Shown here in pieces: positions 19,780-29,072 of a DNA stretch of 64,000 bases (position 1 is the stretch's first letter; each line of letters starts with the position of its first letter). Under the pieces are notes generated by a model that was given only the letters and a program-made list of their open reading frames with translations, was not told the origin of the DNA and ran no database searches. The DNA is from Mucilaginibacter ginsenosidivorax (lineage in GTDB: Bacteria; Bacteroidota; Bacteroidia; Sphingobacteriales; Sphingobacteriaceae): assembly GCF_007971525.1 (NCBI RefSeq), contig NZ_CP042437.1, positions 4,774,001 to 4,838,000 on the forward strand. Direction: 5' to 3'. The position numbers and the translations under genes are program-made.

Positions 19780-22065
19780 ATGATTAAAAATTTAAGATAT
19801 TTATTGATACTCGCCGTGTTGCTGAATGCCTGCAGTAATACCAAATACCTTGCGCCTGGTCAAAAATTGTATACAGGAGGGGAGGTAAAGATTGCAGATA
19901 AGGATTCGTTAAAAAAAGGGGAGGCAAGCATGCTTACCACCGATCTCACATCGTTGCTAAGGCCTTATCCAAACGGCTCTATTTTAGGTTTGAGGGTTAA
20001 ATTGTATATCTATAATATCACCAAAACAAAAAAAACAAAAGGTTTGGCACATTGGCTAAACACTAAGTTTGGCGAGCCACCGGTATTGATAAGCTCGGTT
20101 GATGTGGGAAAAAATGCCGGTATACTACAAAACAGGCTGCAAAACGTAAGTTATTTTCAGGCACAGGTTGCCGGAGATACGGTTAGTAAAGGGAAAACAG
20201 CCAAGGCAGTTTATACCGTACAAGCGGGGCCGGGATACCGGATCAGGAAAGTGGTGTTCCCCAAAGGAACCGAAAGTATTGATACTGCGGTTGCTGGTTC
20301 GGCTGCCAAAAGCCTGTTAAAGGCTGGCGATAAGTATAACCTTGATGTAATCAAAACCGAGCGGATACGCATAGATGCTAAATTAAAGGAGGAGGGCTTT
20401 TACTTTTTTGCGCCCGAAGATCTGATCATGAAGGTTGATAGTACAATAGCCGGGCACCAGGTGGATATTTTTGTGAGAGTTAAAAACGACATAGCCGAAC
20501 GCGCCCAGGAAATTTATACTATCCGTAATATTTATGTTTATCCTAACTATTCATTAACGGATACAGCCATGATGATGGATAAATCGAAACATTACCGCTG
20601 GTATAATATAGTGGAACGCAGAAAAACCATTAGCAGTTTTGCATTTGCCAATACGGTATTACTGCACCCCAATGATGTTTACAGCCGCACTGTTCATAAT
20701 AACTCCTTAAACAGGTTTGTAAACCTGGGGCCTTATAAGTTTGTAAAGAATAGATTTGAAGATGTAACCCCCGATTCGCCTAAGCTGGATGTGTATTATT
20801 TTTTAACGCCCTATAAACGCAAATCGTTACAATTTGAAATTTTGGGCCGCACCACATCGGCCAACTATACAGGTACACAGGTAAACCTGAGCTGGAAACA
20901 CCGGAATGCTTTTATGGGGGCCGAGGCTTTGGGTGTTACGCTTTTTGGTAGTACCGATGTTCAGGTTGGCGGCGGCAATAATGGTTTTAATGTATACCAG
21001 TTTGGTATTCAAAGCACGCTGTCGTGGCCACGGTTTATAAGCCCTATAGAGCCCAGGGCCGATAATGCTTATATACCACATACCAACTTAACGCTGGGTT
21101 ACACAATTGTTAACCGGCAAAAGCTTTACAACCTAAATTCATACAACGCCACATTTGGATACAACTGGAAAGAGAACGCTCACCGAACGCACGAACTGAA
21201 TGTAGTGAATTTTACATTTGTAAATCCCTTGAGCGTTTCGCAGTTATACCTTGATAGCGTGAGCGGGATAAAGCATCCCGGCGTATTGCCAAATCCGGCC
21301 TTAAAACATGTTATAGATAAGCAATTGATATTGGGGCCGAGCTATAGTTATACATATACCAATACTACAGACGACTATCGCACCAATACCATGTACTATA
21401 ACGGAAAGGTAAGCTTATCAAACAATTTATACGGGCTGGTTACCGGTGCCGATACCACCGCAGGCAAAGTACGTAAGTTGTTTGGAGCCACTTTTAACCA
21501 GTACGTAAAGTTTGAAAACGAAATTCGGTATTTTCATAAAACGGCGCCCAATAGTTCGATTGCATCGCGGGTTATTTTGGGGGTTGGTTTACCTTATGGT
21601 AACTCAACCCAGTTACCGTACAGCCAGCAGTTTTTCATAGGTGGCCCCAATAGTTTGCGGGGGTTCCAGGCCAGGTCAATTGGTCCGGGTCACTTTAACC
21701 CAACTGCAAGCGTGGCGCAGGGTAATTTCCTGCCCGACGAATCTGGCGATATTAAACTGGAAGCCAACATCGAGTACCGTCCAAAACTATTCAGTATTGT
21801 TCGCGGTGCGTTATTTGCCGATGCCGGTAATATCTGGCTGCTTAATTCAAATGGCGGCCAGCCCGGGGCAGCATTCGGCAAAAAGTTTATAAATGACATT
21901 GCTGTTGATGTGGGTTTCGGCTTGCGTTTTGATATCACAGTGCTGGTGCTGCGTACCGATTTGGGTGTACCGCTGCGAACACCTTACGTTCGCCCTGGCG
22001 AGCCCCAGTGGAACCTTGACTGGCACAGGAGCGTATTTAACCTGGCAATAGGATATCCTTTTTAA
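19780..22065 (+). CDS. tamL: TamL, lipidated Omp85-family outer-membrane protein
   Basis: A 761-residue outer-membrane protein. The start at ATG 19780 gives a lipoprotein signal MIKNLRYLLILAVLLNACS with lipobox LNAC; the open frame to 19612 overlaps tamB and is not used. After POTRA-like repeats (about 30-400) comes a 16-strand Omp85 barrel with the diagnostic GGPNSLRGFQ loop and a C-terminal aromatic residue (AIGYPF). Bacteroidota TamA homologues carrying a lipid anchor are called TamL in the literature. Adjacency to tamB and the 4-bp spacing support a two-gene TAM operon. Confidence 0.92.
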   Translation: MIKNLRYLLILAVLLNACSNTKYLAPGQKLYTGGEVKIADKDSLKKGEASMLTTDLTSLLRPYPNGSILGLRVKLYIYNITKTKKTKGLAHWLNTKFGEPPVLISSVDVGKNAGILQNRLQNVSYFQAQVAGDTVSKGKTAKAVYTVQAGPGYRIRKVVFPKGTESIDTAVAGSAAKSLLKAGDKYNLDVIKTERIRIDAKLKEEGFYFFAPEDLIMKVDSTIAGHQVDIFVRVKNDIAERAQEIYTIRNIYVYPNYSLTDTAMMMDKSKHYRWYNIVERRKTISSFAFANTVLLHPNDVYSRTVHNNSLNRFVNLGPYKFVKNRFEDVTPDSPKLDVYYFLTPYKRKSLQFEILGRTTSANYTGTQVNLSWKHRNAFMGAEALGVTLFGSTDVQVGGGNNGFNVYQFGIQSTLSWPRFISPIEPRADNAYIPHTNLTLGYTIVNRQKLYNLNSYNATFGYNWKENAHRTHELNVVNFTFVNPLSVSQLYLDSVSGIKHPGVLPNPALKHVIDKQLILGPSYSYTYTNTTDDYRTNTMYYNGKVSLSNNLYGLVTGADTTAGKVRKLFGATFNQYVKFENEIRYFHKTAPNSSIASRVILGVGLPYGNSTQLPYSQQFFIGGPNSLRGFQARSIGPGHFNPTASVAQGNFLPDESGDIKLEANIEYRPKLFSIVRGALFADAGNIWLLNSNGGQPGAAFGKKFINDIAVDVGFGLRFDITVLVLRTDLGVPLRTPYVRPGEPQWNLDWHRSVFNLAIGYPF

Positions 22066-22203
22066 TTATTGAATTATTGATTTACTGAATTAGTGAGTTA
22101 GGCAAGTTTGCAAGAGCGCCATTTTTATCGGTGCTGAAAAAAGCTATTTTATAACTTGTAACTTGCACATTCAATAAATCAATAATTCAGTAATTCAATA
22201 ATT
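22064..22203. repeat. Octad-word inverted repeat filling the tamL-protease gap
   Basis: From the tamL stop, 8-bp words such as AATTATTG, ATTTACTG and AATTAGTG run on; the complementary words (TTCAATAAATCAATAATTCA) return at 22170-22203, ending four bases before the next ATG. The arms are imperfect inverted copies separated by ~70 bp of unrelated sequence. Confidence 0.75.
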
Positions 22204-22207
22204 GCCC

Positions 22208-22648
22208 ATGACATCTATTCCACTCCAGATCATCGACCTGCATGACGATGGCTACCATCCGTTAATTGAGGTGATACTGTTTGGCAAAGCATTTATTATG
22301 GTGTTAGATACCGGGGCGTCAAAAACCGCTTTTGACCAAACCATGCTGGCCGAAGCAAGTGAGGCAACTTTTATATCTGAAAGCGACAAACTGTCAACAG
22401 GCTTAGGCACCAATACCATGCAGTCGTTCACTGCTTTAATCAGCGGCATGCAAATAGGTAGTGTATTGGTTGATGATTTTGAAGTTGCTGTACTGGACTT
22501 ATCCACCATCAACATAGCCTATGGCCAAATGGGGCATCCACAGGTATTGGGTGTTTTAGGCGGCGATATATTGATGAAATATAGAGTGGTGATTGATTAT
22601 GGTAAACAGCTTATTAAACTGAAAAAGCCCCGCGTTAAGCGAGGCTGA
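22208..22648 (+). CDS. Retropepsin-like aspartyl protease family protein
   Basis: A 146-residue protein with one aspartyl-protease half: LDTGAS at residues 33-38 places the catalytic Asp at D34, and LGVLGGDILMKYRVVIDY is the second conserved hydrophobic block. Single-lobe proteins of this kind act as homodimers in characterised relatives. No signal peptide is visible. I chose ATG 22208; the TTG at 22202 lies inside the upstream repeat. The final codons double as the gyrB terminator on the other strand. Substrate unknown. Confidence 0.85.
   Translation: MTSIPLQIIDLHDDGYHPLIEVILFGKAFIMVLDTGASKTAFDQTMLAEASEATFISESDKLSTGLGTNTMQSFTALISGMQIGSVLVDDFEVAVLDLSTINIAYGQMGHPQVLGVLGGDILMKYRVVIDYGKQLIKLKKPRVKRG
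22621..22646 (-). terminator. Probable gyrB terminator inside the protease coding end
   Basis: On the minus strand AGCC-T-CGC TTAAC GCG-G-GGCT is followed by five U residues. The stem occupies the last coding bases of the plus-strand protease gene (its Lys/Arg-rich C-terminus), about 58 bp after the gyrB stop. Confidence 0.6.
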
Positions 22649-22703
22649 TCATTATCTTTAAATAGTATCTACATATCTGTAATATACAAATCTGCACATC
22701 TTC

Positions 22704-24662
22704 CTATGTATCTATCTTAGCATATTTAGCGTTGCGCTCAATAAACTCGCGGCGGGGGGCTACTTCATCACCCATCAGCATGCTGAAGGTGTGGTCGCAC
22801 TCTGCTGCGTTTTCAATGGTGGCGCGTTTTAGGGTACGTGTGGCCGGGTTCATGGTGGTATCCCAAAGCTGGATATCGTTCATCTCGCCCAAACCTTTGT
22901 AACGTTGTACGTGTACACTATCTTCTTTACCCGCACCTTTAAGGCGTTGTATCGCGGCGTCGCGCTGTACATCATTCCAGCAGTACTCAAACTCTTTGCC
23001 TTTTTTTACCTGGTACAATGGTGGCGAAGCGATGTAAACATAACCGGCTTCAACCAATTCTTTCATGTAACGGAAGAAGAACGTAAGGATCAGCGTGGTA
23101 ATGTGCGATCCATCCACGTCGGCATCCGTCATGATGATGATTTTGTGGTAACGTAACTTGGTTAAATTAAGCGCCTTATCATCATCAGGTGTACCGCGGC
23201 TTACACCAAGGCCGGTAAACATGTTCTTGATCTCTTCGTTTTCGTAAATTTTGTGCTCCATGGCTTTCTCCACGTTCAGGATTTTACCACGTAATGGTAA
23301 AATAGCCTGGTATTCGCGGTCGCGGCCTTGTTTGGCGGTACCACCCGCCGAGTCACCCTCTACAAGATACAGCTCGCACAATGATGGATCGTTATTGGCA
23401 CAATCAGATAATTTGCCTGGCAGGCCGGACCCGGTCATTACGCTCTTACGCTGTACCAGTTCGCGGGCCTTACGGGCTGCGGCACGGGCTGTAGCAGCAA
23501 GTATTACTTTGTTTACAATCAGTTTGGCCTCTTTCGGGTTTTCTTCCAGGAAGTTGCCCAATATTTCGCCTACTGCCATATCAACGGCACCCATCACCTC
23601 GTTGTTACCCAATTTGGTTTTGGTTTGGCCTTCAAACTGCGGCTCCTGTACTTTAACAGAAATTACAGCGGTTAATCCCTCGCGGAAGTCATCACCGGTA
23701 ATTTCCATCTTCATGTTTTTCAACAATCCCGATTTATCGGCATATGCTTTCAGAGTACGGGTTAAGCCCCTGCGGAAACCAGCTACGTGTGTACCACCTT
23801 CAATGGTGTTTATATTATTTACGTACGAGAATACATTCTCGGAATAGGTATCGTTATACTGAAAGGCAAGCTCAACAGGGATACCATTCTTTACACCATC
23901 CAAATAGATAGGCTCGGGAATGATAGACTGGCGTGTGCCATCTAAAAACTTAACAAACTCGCGTAAACCACCTTCAGAGTAAAACTCTTCGGTAGGGAAT
24001 GATCCATCCTCATTAGGGATACGCTCGTCGGTTAAACTAAGGCGGATGCCTTTATTCAGGAATGAAAGTTCGCGCAGGCGGCCGGCAAGTGTATCATATT
24101 TATACTCGGTTGTAAGGGTAAAAATGGTAGCGTCCGGTTTAAATATAATGGTAGTACCCCTTTTTTCCGTGTCGCCAATGGTTTTTACATCAAACAAAGG
24201 TTTACCTTCAGAGTATTCCTGTGTCCACACTTTACCTTCACGGTAAACTAAAGCGGTAAGGTGAATAGATAACGCATTAACGCAACTAACCCCCACACCG
24301 TGCAAACCGCCGGACACCTTGTAAGTATCCTTATCAAATTTACCACCGGCGTGTAATACGGTCATTACCACCTCTAAAGCCGATTTTTTCTCTTTAGTGT
24401 GCATAGCGGTTGGGATACCGCGACCATTATCTTCAACCCTTATCGAGTTATCTTTTAATATAAAAACCTTAATTGTGTCGCAGTGGCCGGCAAGGGCTTC
24501 GTCGATAGAGTTATCAACAACCTCATATACCAAATGGTGCAAACCTTTAACGCCTGTATCACCAATGTACATGGACGGACGCTTACGTACCGCCTCTAAA
24601 CCTTCTAATACCTGTATATTATCTGCTGAATAATTGGATTTGTCCTGATTTTCTTCGCTCAT
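22704..24662 (-). CDS. gyrB: DNA gyrase subunit B
   Basis: A 652-residue type IIA topoisomerase ATPase subunit. The GHKL ATP site includes EVVDNSIDEALAGH (about 47-60), DNGRGIP and GGLHGVG (118-124). The TOPRIM domain has EGDSAGG at 435-441 and TDADVDG at 512-518. The C-terminal QRYKGLGEMN block precedes the end. Length and motifs fit GyrB rather than ParE. It forms the A2B2 enzyme with GyrA, which is not in this window. Transcription probably starts near the TACTTTTG box upstream. Confidence 0.95.
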   Translation of the reverse strand: MSEENQDKSNYSADNIQVLEGLEAVRKRPSMYIGDTGVKGLHHLVYEVVDNSIDEALAGHCDTIKVFILKDNSIRVEDNGRGIPTAMHTKEKKSALEVVMTVLHAGGKFDKDTYKVSGGLHGVGVSCVNALSIHLTALVYREGKVWTQEYSEGKPLFDVKTIGDTEKRGTTIIFKPDATIFTLTTEYKYDTLAGRLRELSFLNKGIRLSLTDERIPNEDGSFPTEEFYSEGGLREFVKFLDGTRQSIIPEPIYLDGVKNGIPVELAFQYNDTYSENVFSYVNNINTIEGGTHVAGFRRGLTRTLKAYADKSGLLKNMKMEITGDDFREGLTAVISVKVQEPQFEGQTKTKLGNNEVMGAVDMAVGEILGNFLEENPKEAKLIVNKVILAATARAAARKARELVQRKSVMTGSGLPGKLSDCANNDPSLCELYLVEGDSAGGTAKQGRDREYQAILPLRGKILNVEKAMEHKIYENEEIKNMFTGLGVSRGTPDDDKALNLTKLRYHKIIIMTDADVDGSHITTLILTFFFRYMKELVEAGYVYIASPPLYQVKKGKEFEYCWNDVQRDAAIQRLKGAGKEDSVHVQRYKGLGEMNDIQLWDTTMNPATRTLKRATIENAAECDHTFSMLMGDEVAPRREFIERNAKYAKIDT

Positions 24663-24684
24663 ATTTATTTAGTACAACAACCTT

Positions 24685-24692
24685 CAAAAGTA
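24685..24692 (-). promoter_or_regulatory. Putative -7 box of gyrB
   Basis: The minus strand reads TACTTTTG, matching TAnnTTTG, 22 bp before the gyrB ATG. No clear TTTG element is found 19-21 bp further upstream, so the assignment rests on the -7 box only. Confidence 0.4.
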
Positions 24693-24746
24693 CGAATTTT
24701 TGATGGCAATGACGAATGATTGTGGATAAAAAGCAAGGTGTGGGGA

Positions 24747-24862
24747 ATTTGAAGATTTGAGGATTTGAAGATTTGAAAATTGATTTTTGAACCTGAATTT
24801 TCAAGCGGTGAAGCGCTAAACGTAATTGATTTTCAAATCCTCAAATCTTCAAATTTTCAAAT
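24747..24862. repeat. Inverted TTTGAAGA-word repeat between gyrB and ompH
   Basis: Four 8-bp words of the type GATTTGAA/GATTTGAG (24747-24784) are matched by complementary CAAATCTT/CAAATCCT words at 24825-24862. The intervening ~40 bp (with GAATTTTCAAGCGGTGAAGC) is not part of the word family. The same word family recurs in the next two gaps. Confidence 0.8.
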
Positions 24863-24931
24863 AACAATACATTAGGATACTTGCAACGAAAGTTTATCTT
24901 TGTCAAACTTTTTTAAATTTTACGTGAGATA

Positions 24932-25528
24932 ATGAAAACTACTGTTTCAACTTTAACAAAATTTGCCTTCGGGATATTAATTGCAGGTAGCATTGCCGCC
25001 TGTAACCAAAATAAAACTGCCGATAAACCAGCTTCAGGCGCTACTACCGTAAGCGATGGTAAGGATGCAATTGTTTATATCAACTCAGATACCTTACTAA
25101 GTAAATATGAGTACACGAAGGATATGAACAAACGCCTGGAAGAAAAAGGCAAAGCCTCACAAGGCGATTTGCAAAACAAAGGACAGGCTTTTCAGCGTGA
25201 AGTTGCCGAGTACCAAAAAAGTGCAGCAACATTGCCTGCCGACCAACGCCAGGCTACTGAGCAACGTTTACAACGCAAGCAACAGGAGTTGCAAGGCTAT
25301 CAGCAAAATGCTACTGCCGAGTTCCAAAATGCGCAGGCTACCGAAGCAAGCAAACAATACGATAAGATTGCTGATTTTGCTAAAGCTTACGCTAAAGAAA
25401 AAGGTTACAAATTGGTGTTGTTATACTCAAAAGCAAACCCAACCGTATTATATGGCGATCCATCTTTAGATGTAACTGCTGATGTGATCAAAAGACTTAA
25501 CGACGCTTACGCGAAAGAGAAAAAATAA
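24932..25528 (+). CDS. OmpH/Skp-family lipoprotein
   Basis: A 198-residue periplasmic chaperone-like protein. The N-terminus is a lipoprotein signal (FGILIAGSIAACNQ, lipobox IAAC), followed by a low-complexity Ala/Thr/Lys linker. Residues ~45-195 match the OmpH fold: an IVYINSDTLLSKYEYTKD strand, a long Gln/Lys-rich coiled coil (about 75-150) and a final strand YKLVLLYSK. Skp-family trimers hold unfolded outer-membrane proteins. Two unlipidated paralogues sit by bamA at 52-53 kb. A UUCG-loop terminator follows, so it is a single-gene unit. Confidence 0.88.
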   Translation: MKTTVSTLTKFAFGILIAGSIAACNQNKTADKPASGATTVSDGKDAIVYINSDTLLSKYEYTKDMNKRLEEKGKASQGDLQNKGQAFQREVAEYQKSAATLPADQRQATEQRLQRKQQELQGYQQNATAEFQNAQATEASKQYDKIADFAKAYAKEKGYKLVLLYSKANPTVLYGDPSLDVTADVIKRLNDAYAKEKK

Positions 25529-25613
25529 AATAGATTTGAAAATTTGAGAATTTGAAGATTTGAAAATGAAAAACATCTTCAAATTCTCAAATTGCAGAAT
25601 TCTCAAATTTTAA
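25529..25613. repeat. Inverted TTTGAAGA-word repeat downstream of ompH
   Basis: Starts at the ompH stop: GAAAATTTGAGAATTTGAAG-type words, then complementary CTTCAAATTCTCAAATT words after a ~6-bp turn. It lies just before the terminator. Confidence 0.8.
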
Positions 25614-25618
25614 ATAAG

Positions 25619-25644
25619 ACCTCAACTTCGGCTGAGGTTTTTTA
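25619..25644 (+). terminator. UUCG-loop terminator of the OmpH lipoprotein gene
   Basis: ACCTCA and TGAGGT form a 6-bp stem enclosing ACTTCGGC, which can close further as C(UUCG)G, followed by six T residues. Confidence 0.8.
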
Positions 25645-25656
25645 ATTTAGAGGACT

Positions 25657-26136
25657 ATGGAAAACACGGCACATGAAAAATTCATGCGGATAGCAATTGA
25701 GCTATCCGAGTATAATGTAAAGCAGGGGATGGGTGGCCCTTTTGGCGCCGTTATAACAAAAGATGGCATGATCCTGGCCCGTAGTGCCAACCGGGTTGTT
25801 CCTACAAATGATCCGACGGCGCATGCCGAGGTATCGGTTATCCGCCTGGCCTGCCAGGAGTTAGGCACTTATGATCTTTCCGGTTGCGAAATTTATACCA
25901 GTTGCGAACCTTGCCCCATGTGCCTTGGCGCCATATATTGGGCCCGTATTGATAAGGTTTACTATGCCAACACCAAAGCCGATGCTGCGGCAATTGGGTT
26001 TGATGACCATGATATATACGATGAACTTGCAAGCCCCATGGCTGATAGAAAGTTACCCTTTGTTCAATTGCTGCGCGATGAGGCAATAGCTGCCTTTAAG
26101 CTGTGGGAAGCAGAAGAGAATAAGACGAAATATTGA
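25657..26136 (+). CDS. guaD: Guanine deaminase (cytidine-deaminase fold)
   Basis: A 159-residue zinc-dependent purine deaminase converting guanine to xanthine. Zinc ligands and proton shuttle: HAE (H56, E58) and PCPMC (C86, C89). The stretch GGPFGAVITKDG and the C-terminal AIGFDDHDIYDEL with a domain-swapped tail follow the Bacillus GuaD pattern much more closely than TadA. A tRNA adenosine deaminase is the main alternative but the C-terminus argues against it. It is a lone gene with repeats on both sides. Confidence 0.85.
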   Translation: MENTAHEKFMRIAIELSEYNVKQGMGGPFGAVITKDGMILARSANRVVPTNDPTAHAEVSVIRLACQELGTYDLSGCEIYTSCEPCPMCLGAIYWARIDKVYYANTKADAAAIGFDDHDIYDELASPMADRKLPFVQLLRDEAIAAFKLWEAEENKTKY

Positions 26137-26265
26137 TTTAATTTGAGAATTTGAAAATGCTTGTGCGATTAATCTCCACCAGTAGGTTTTTAAGGTATTT
26201 TATTTTCAAATCCTCAAATTGTCTTTTTCATTTTCAAATCTTCAAATTCTCAAATCTTCAAATTA
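26137..26265. repeat. TTTGAAGA-word inverted repeat between guaD and the S4 gene
   Basis: A short left arm (TTTGAGAATTTGAAAATG at ~26141-26158) faces a longer right arm of complementary words (TTTTCAAATCCTCAAATT and further copies) that runs into the stop codon of the minus-strand S4 gene. Confidence 0.7.
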
Positions 26266-26670
26266 CTCGTCCTCATCTTTCTCAAAAAAATTATCTTTTA
26301 AATCGTCTATTTCCCTGCGGTCGAGTTTAGTGGGGCGGCCTGTGCCTCTGTCGCGCTTAAGGATAGGGGCGTGGAACATGGATTTGAAGGCCTGGGTTTG
26401 TTCAACCGGGGTTATGTCGAGGTAATAATCAACTGCCTTTTTTGCATCAACCCTGTTCTCCAGTAAGCCGGTAACACGGATAATCTTCCGGTCGGGGCCC
26501 TTTGATACCTGGTAGGTATCGCCAATTTTTACTTCGTATGACGGTTTTATATTTTTGCTGTCAAGCTTTACACGCCCGGCTTTGCAGGCATCAGATGCCA
26601 GTGTACGGGTTTTAAAAATGCGGATAGCCCACAAGTATTTATCAATTCTTAATTTTTCTTTTTCGGCCAT
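26263..26670 (-). CDS. S4-domain RNA-binding protein (Hsp15-like)
   Basis: A 135-residue basic protein whose first ~65 residues are an S4 domain: LRIDKYLWAIRIFKTRTLAS, then AGRVKLDSKNIKPSYEVKIGD. The arrangement matches heat-shock protein Hsp15 (HslR), which binds stalled 50S subunits with attached nascent chain. The remaining part is Lys/Arg-rich and ends with an acidic tail. The equivalent name hslR is plausible but the tail differs, so I leave the symbol blank. Confidence 0.85.
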   Translation of the reverse strand: MAEKEKLRIDKYLWAIRIFKTRTLASDACKAGRVKLDSKNIKPSYEVKIGDTYQVSKGPDRKIIRVTGLLENRVDAKKAVDYYLDITPVEQTQAFKSMFHAPILKRDRGTGRPTKLDRREIDDLKDNFFEKDEDE

Positions 26671-26764
26671 TGTTTATTCAATTATGCAACTATGGATAGT
26701 CTTTAGCCCAAAGTCTTAAGTTCTAAGTCAAAAAAAAATTTAGCTTTTGACTTATGACTTAATA

Positions 26765-27706
26765 TTACAATATTTTAGCAAGCCTGGCTGCTAAATCGTT
26801 TATATCTTTTTCCAAAGCAAGCCTAAGCACCCAATCTTCAGGTATAGTTTCAAAACTATAGTATAGAGCGGCCAGTCCGCCGGTTACAGCACCGGTTGTA
26901 TCGGTATCAAGCCCCAAATTTACGGCTTTAAGTACGGCTTCTTTATACGTTGTTGTGGTTAAAAGGCACCAGATACTTGCCTCCAGTGTATGTAATACAT
27001 AGCCGCTGCTACTTATTTCGCTTGCCGCTAATTCATAAATATTGCCGGCCAAAAGGCGGTCAAATAGTTTTATCTCATCTTTATTAATGCTCGTTGTATC
27101 CAGAAAAGCTGTTACTTCTTGTTTTACTTCATCGTAAATAACCCGCAAATCTCTACCACTTAGTAGTTTGCCCGCAAATTCCAGGTAGTAAAAACAGGCA
27201 ACTACCGACCGGATATGGCCATGGGTAATGGAGGATACATCTTTGGTTACAGCAAACCGCTCCGTTATTGGTAAATCCTTAGTGTAAACCAATAGTGGTA
27301 AAATCCGCATCAACGAACCATTTCCGTTCGACCATGAATCAAATCCACCCGCCAGGTTAGGTTGCACGCCCCTTACAATTCTTTCAATAGCCTCGTGTGT
27401 AGTTATACCTACATCAAAAACTTCGCCCCGTGCCGTCCAAAAATTGTCGCAACGCCATCTTACAAAATTGTTGGCAATATCATGGATATTGTAGCCATTG
27501 GTTAACGATTCGGCAAGGCAAAAGGTAAGTGAGCTATCGTCAGACCATGTACCCGGCAATTGGTCATGAGTACCAAAGCCAACCATGTCTGTAACCGGTT
27601 TTTTTGCAATTTCCTCTCGTGATTTAAACTCAGCAGGAACACCTACGGCGTCGCCAACAGCAACGCCAAACAGTATATCTTTACAAAAATTGCGGTGATG
27701 CGACAT
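26765..27706 (-). CDS. ADP-ribosylglycohydrolase family protein
   Basis: A 313-residue all-helical enzyme of the DraG/ARH family, which removes ADP-ribose from proteins or small molecules using two Mg ions. The metal ligands are visible: GTWSDDSSL (D56/D57), an internal NGNGSLMRI block, and LDTDTTGAVTGGLAALYY near residue 268. No signal peptide. It has a short word-repeat gap upstream of the S4 gene (AAGTCTTAAG against GACTTATGAC, 26710-26760). No ADP-ribosyltransferase gene is nearby, so the substrate is unknown. Confidence 0.9.
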   Translation of the reverse strand: MSHHRNFCKDILFGVAVGDAVGVPAEFKSREEIAKKPVTDMVGFGTHDQLPGTWSDDSSLTFCLAESLTNGYNIHDIANNFVRWRCDNFWTARGEVFDVGITTHEAIERIVRGVQPNLAGGFDSWSNGNGSLMRILPLLVYTKDLPITERFAVTKDVSSITHGHIRSVVACFYYLEFAGKLLSGRDLRVIYDEVKQEVTAFLDTTSINKDEIKLFDRLLAGNIYELAASEISSSGYVLHTLEASIWCLLTTTTYKEAVLKAVNLGLDTDTTGAVTGGLAALYYSFETIPEDWVLRLALEKDINDLAARLAKIL

Positions 27707-27779
27707 TAATTTACACAGGTTCCGGTGATAATAGTTTTGGCCGGCACCTGGGCAAAATTAAACAATCCAACCAATAATA

Positions 27780-27989
27780 CTATTGGTTGTTTTGCCAGGC
27801 CTCCAGGTCTTTTTTTATGAATTTGTGGTACAGGTATTCTGCATAACCAACGCTGATGTAATCGGGAAACTTCCAGGTTGGATAATAGGTTTTTTTAATC
27901 CACTTTAAAAAGCTAAAAAACACGATCCCGGCAATCAATATCGAAGAGATTGCCAACAAAGCGATGCAAAAAATGGCCATAGTACTCAT
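27780..27989 (-). CDS. Small single-pass membrane protein, 69 aa
   Basis: ATG 27989 gives MSTMAIFCIALLAISSILIAG, one strong TM helix to about residue 27, followed by a basic cytoplasmic segment (FLKWIKKTYY) and a short polar tail. The frame can be extended upstream to 28034 but those residues lack membrane-protein character. Family not recognised; the clean TM plus positive-inside pattern supports a real small gene. Confidence 0.5.
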   Translation of the reverse strand: MSTMAIFCIALLAISSILIAGIVFFSFLKWIKKTYYPTWKFPDYISVGYAEYLYHKFIKKDLEAWQNNQ

Positions 27990-28254
27990 AGTCAGGGAGA
28001 GATTAGGTTGGTAAATTAGTGTTTTGTAAAACAATAATAATGTAATTTATCATAATTATATAACTTATGTCATTAAAAATCAGCGTATTTATCCTTTGGT
28101 AAAATTGTTGGCTCAATTTTGCCTTAAGGTTTATTTTTTAATTGGCAAAATAGCTTCATTGCCCTGTTCAAAAGCAATGTGGCAACAAGTTATTAGAGCT
28201 AATCCTGTATTTTTCCTTAAAAATCCTTTTATTTGCCAAAAGTTAATTTTACCG

Positions 28255-29070
28255 ATGCAAGATCTTAAAAAAATGATTGAAGATGCCTGGGAAGACAGGA
28301 ATCTGTTGAATTATAACGAATACATTACCGCTATTGAAACAGTTGTTGAACGGTTGGATAAAGGTGAGATTCGTGTGGCCGAAATGATTGGTACCCGCTG
28401 GCATGTGAACGAGTGGATAAAGAAGGCTGTTATCCTTTATTTTCCTACCCGAAGCATGAAAGAAATTAAAGTTGGTCCGTTTGTTTTTCATGATAAAATG
28501 GATTTGAAAACCGATTATAAAGCAAATGGTGTTCGTGTAGTTCCGCATGGTATTGCCCGTTATGGCGCATATCTTGCAAAAGGTGTTATCATGATGCCAT
28601 CGTATGTAAACATTGGCGCTTATGTTGACGAAGGTACCATGGTTGATACATGGGCTACGGTAGGCTCATGTGCTCAAATTGGCAAGCACGTACACCTGAG
28701 TGGTGGTGTAGGTATTGGCGGAGTGTTGGAGCCGCTGCAGGCTGCCCCGGTTATTATTGAAGATAACTGTTTCCTGGGGTCAAGAGCCATTGTAGTAGAA
28801 GGTGTGCATGTTGAGCATGAAGCCGTTTTGGGTGCTAATGTTGTTTTAACTGCCTCAACCAAAATTATAGATGTAACCCAATCAACCCCGGTTGAATATA
28901 AAGGCCGTGTGCCGGCCCGTTCGGTAGTTATACCTGGTTCTTATACCAAAAAATTTCCTGCCGGCGATTACCAGGTTCCCTGCGCACTCATTATCGGCAC
29001 CCGAAAGGAGTCGACTGATAAAAAAACTTCCCTGAACGACGCGCTGAGAGAAAATAACGTAGCGGTTTAA
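28255..29070 (+). CDS. dapD: 2,3,4,5-tetrahydropyridine-2,6-dicarboxylate N-succinyltransferase
   Basis: A 271-residue enzyme of the succinylase branch of lysine/diaminopimelate synthesis, needed for peptidoglycan cross-links. The N-terminal helical domain (LKKMIEDAWEDR) is followed by a left-handed beta-helix of hexapeptide repeats (VNIGAYVDEGTMVDTWATVG, then LGSRAIVVEGVHVE). The ATG at 28255 gives the family length; the frame upstream to 28096 is not used. The 225 bp upstream is AT-rich and presumably carries the promoter. An extended 30-bp hairpin follows the stop. Confidence 0.95.
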   Translation: MQDLKKMIEDAWEDRNLLNYNEYITAIETVVERLDKGEIRVAEMIGTRWHVNEWIKKAVILYFPTRSMKEIKVGPFVFHDKMDLKTDYKANGVRVVPHGIARYGAYLAKGVIMMPSYVNIGAYVDEGTMVDTWATVGSCAQIGKHVHLSGGVGIGGVLEPLQAAPVIIEDNCFLGSRAIVVEGVHVEHEAVLGANVVLTASTKIIDVTQSTPVEYKGRVPARSVVIPGSYTKKFPAGDYQVPCALIIGTRKESTDKKTSLNDALRENNVAV

Positions 29071-29072
29071 AA

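Noticed and set aside
24619..24804. 61-codon minus-strand frame upstream of gyrB
   Set aside because: Its sequence is the word repeat and the gyrB leader.
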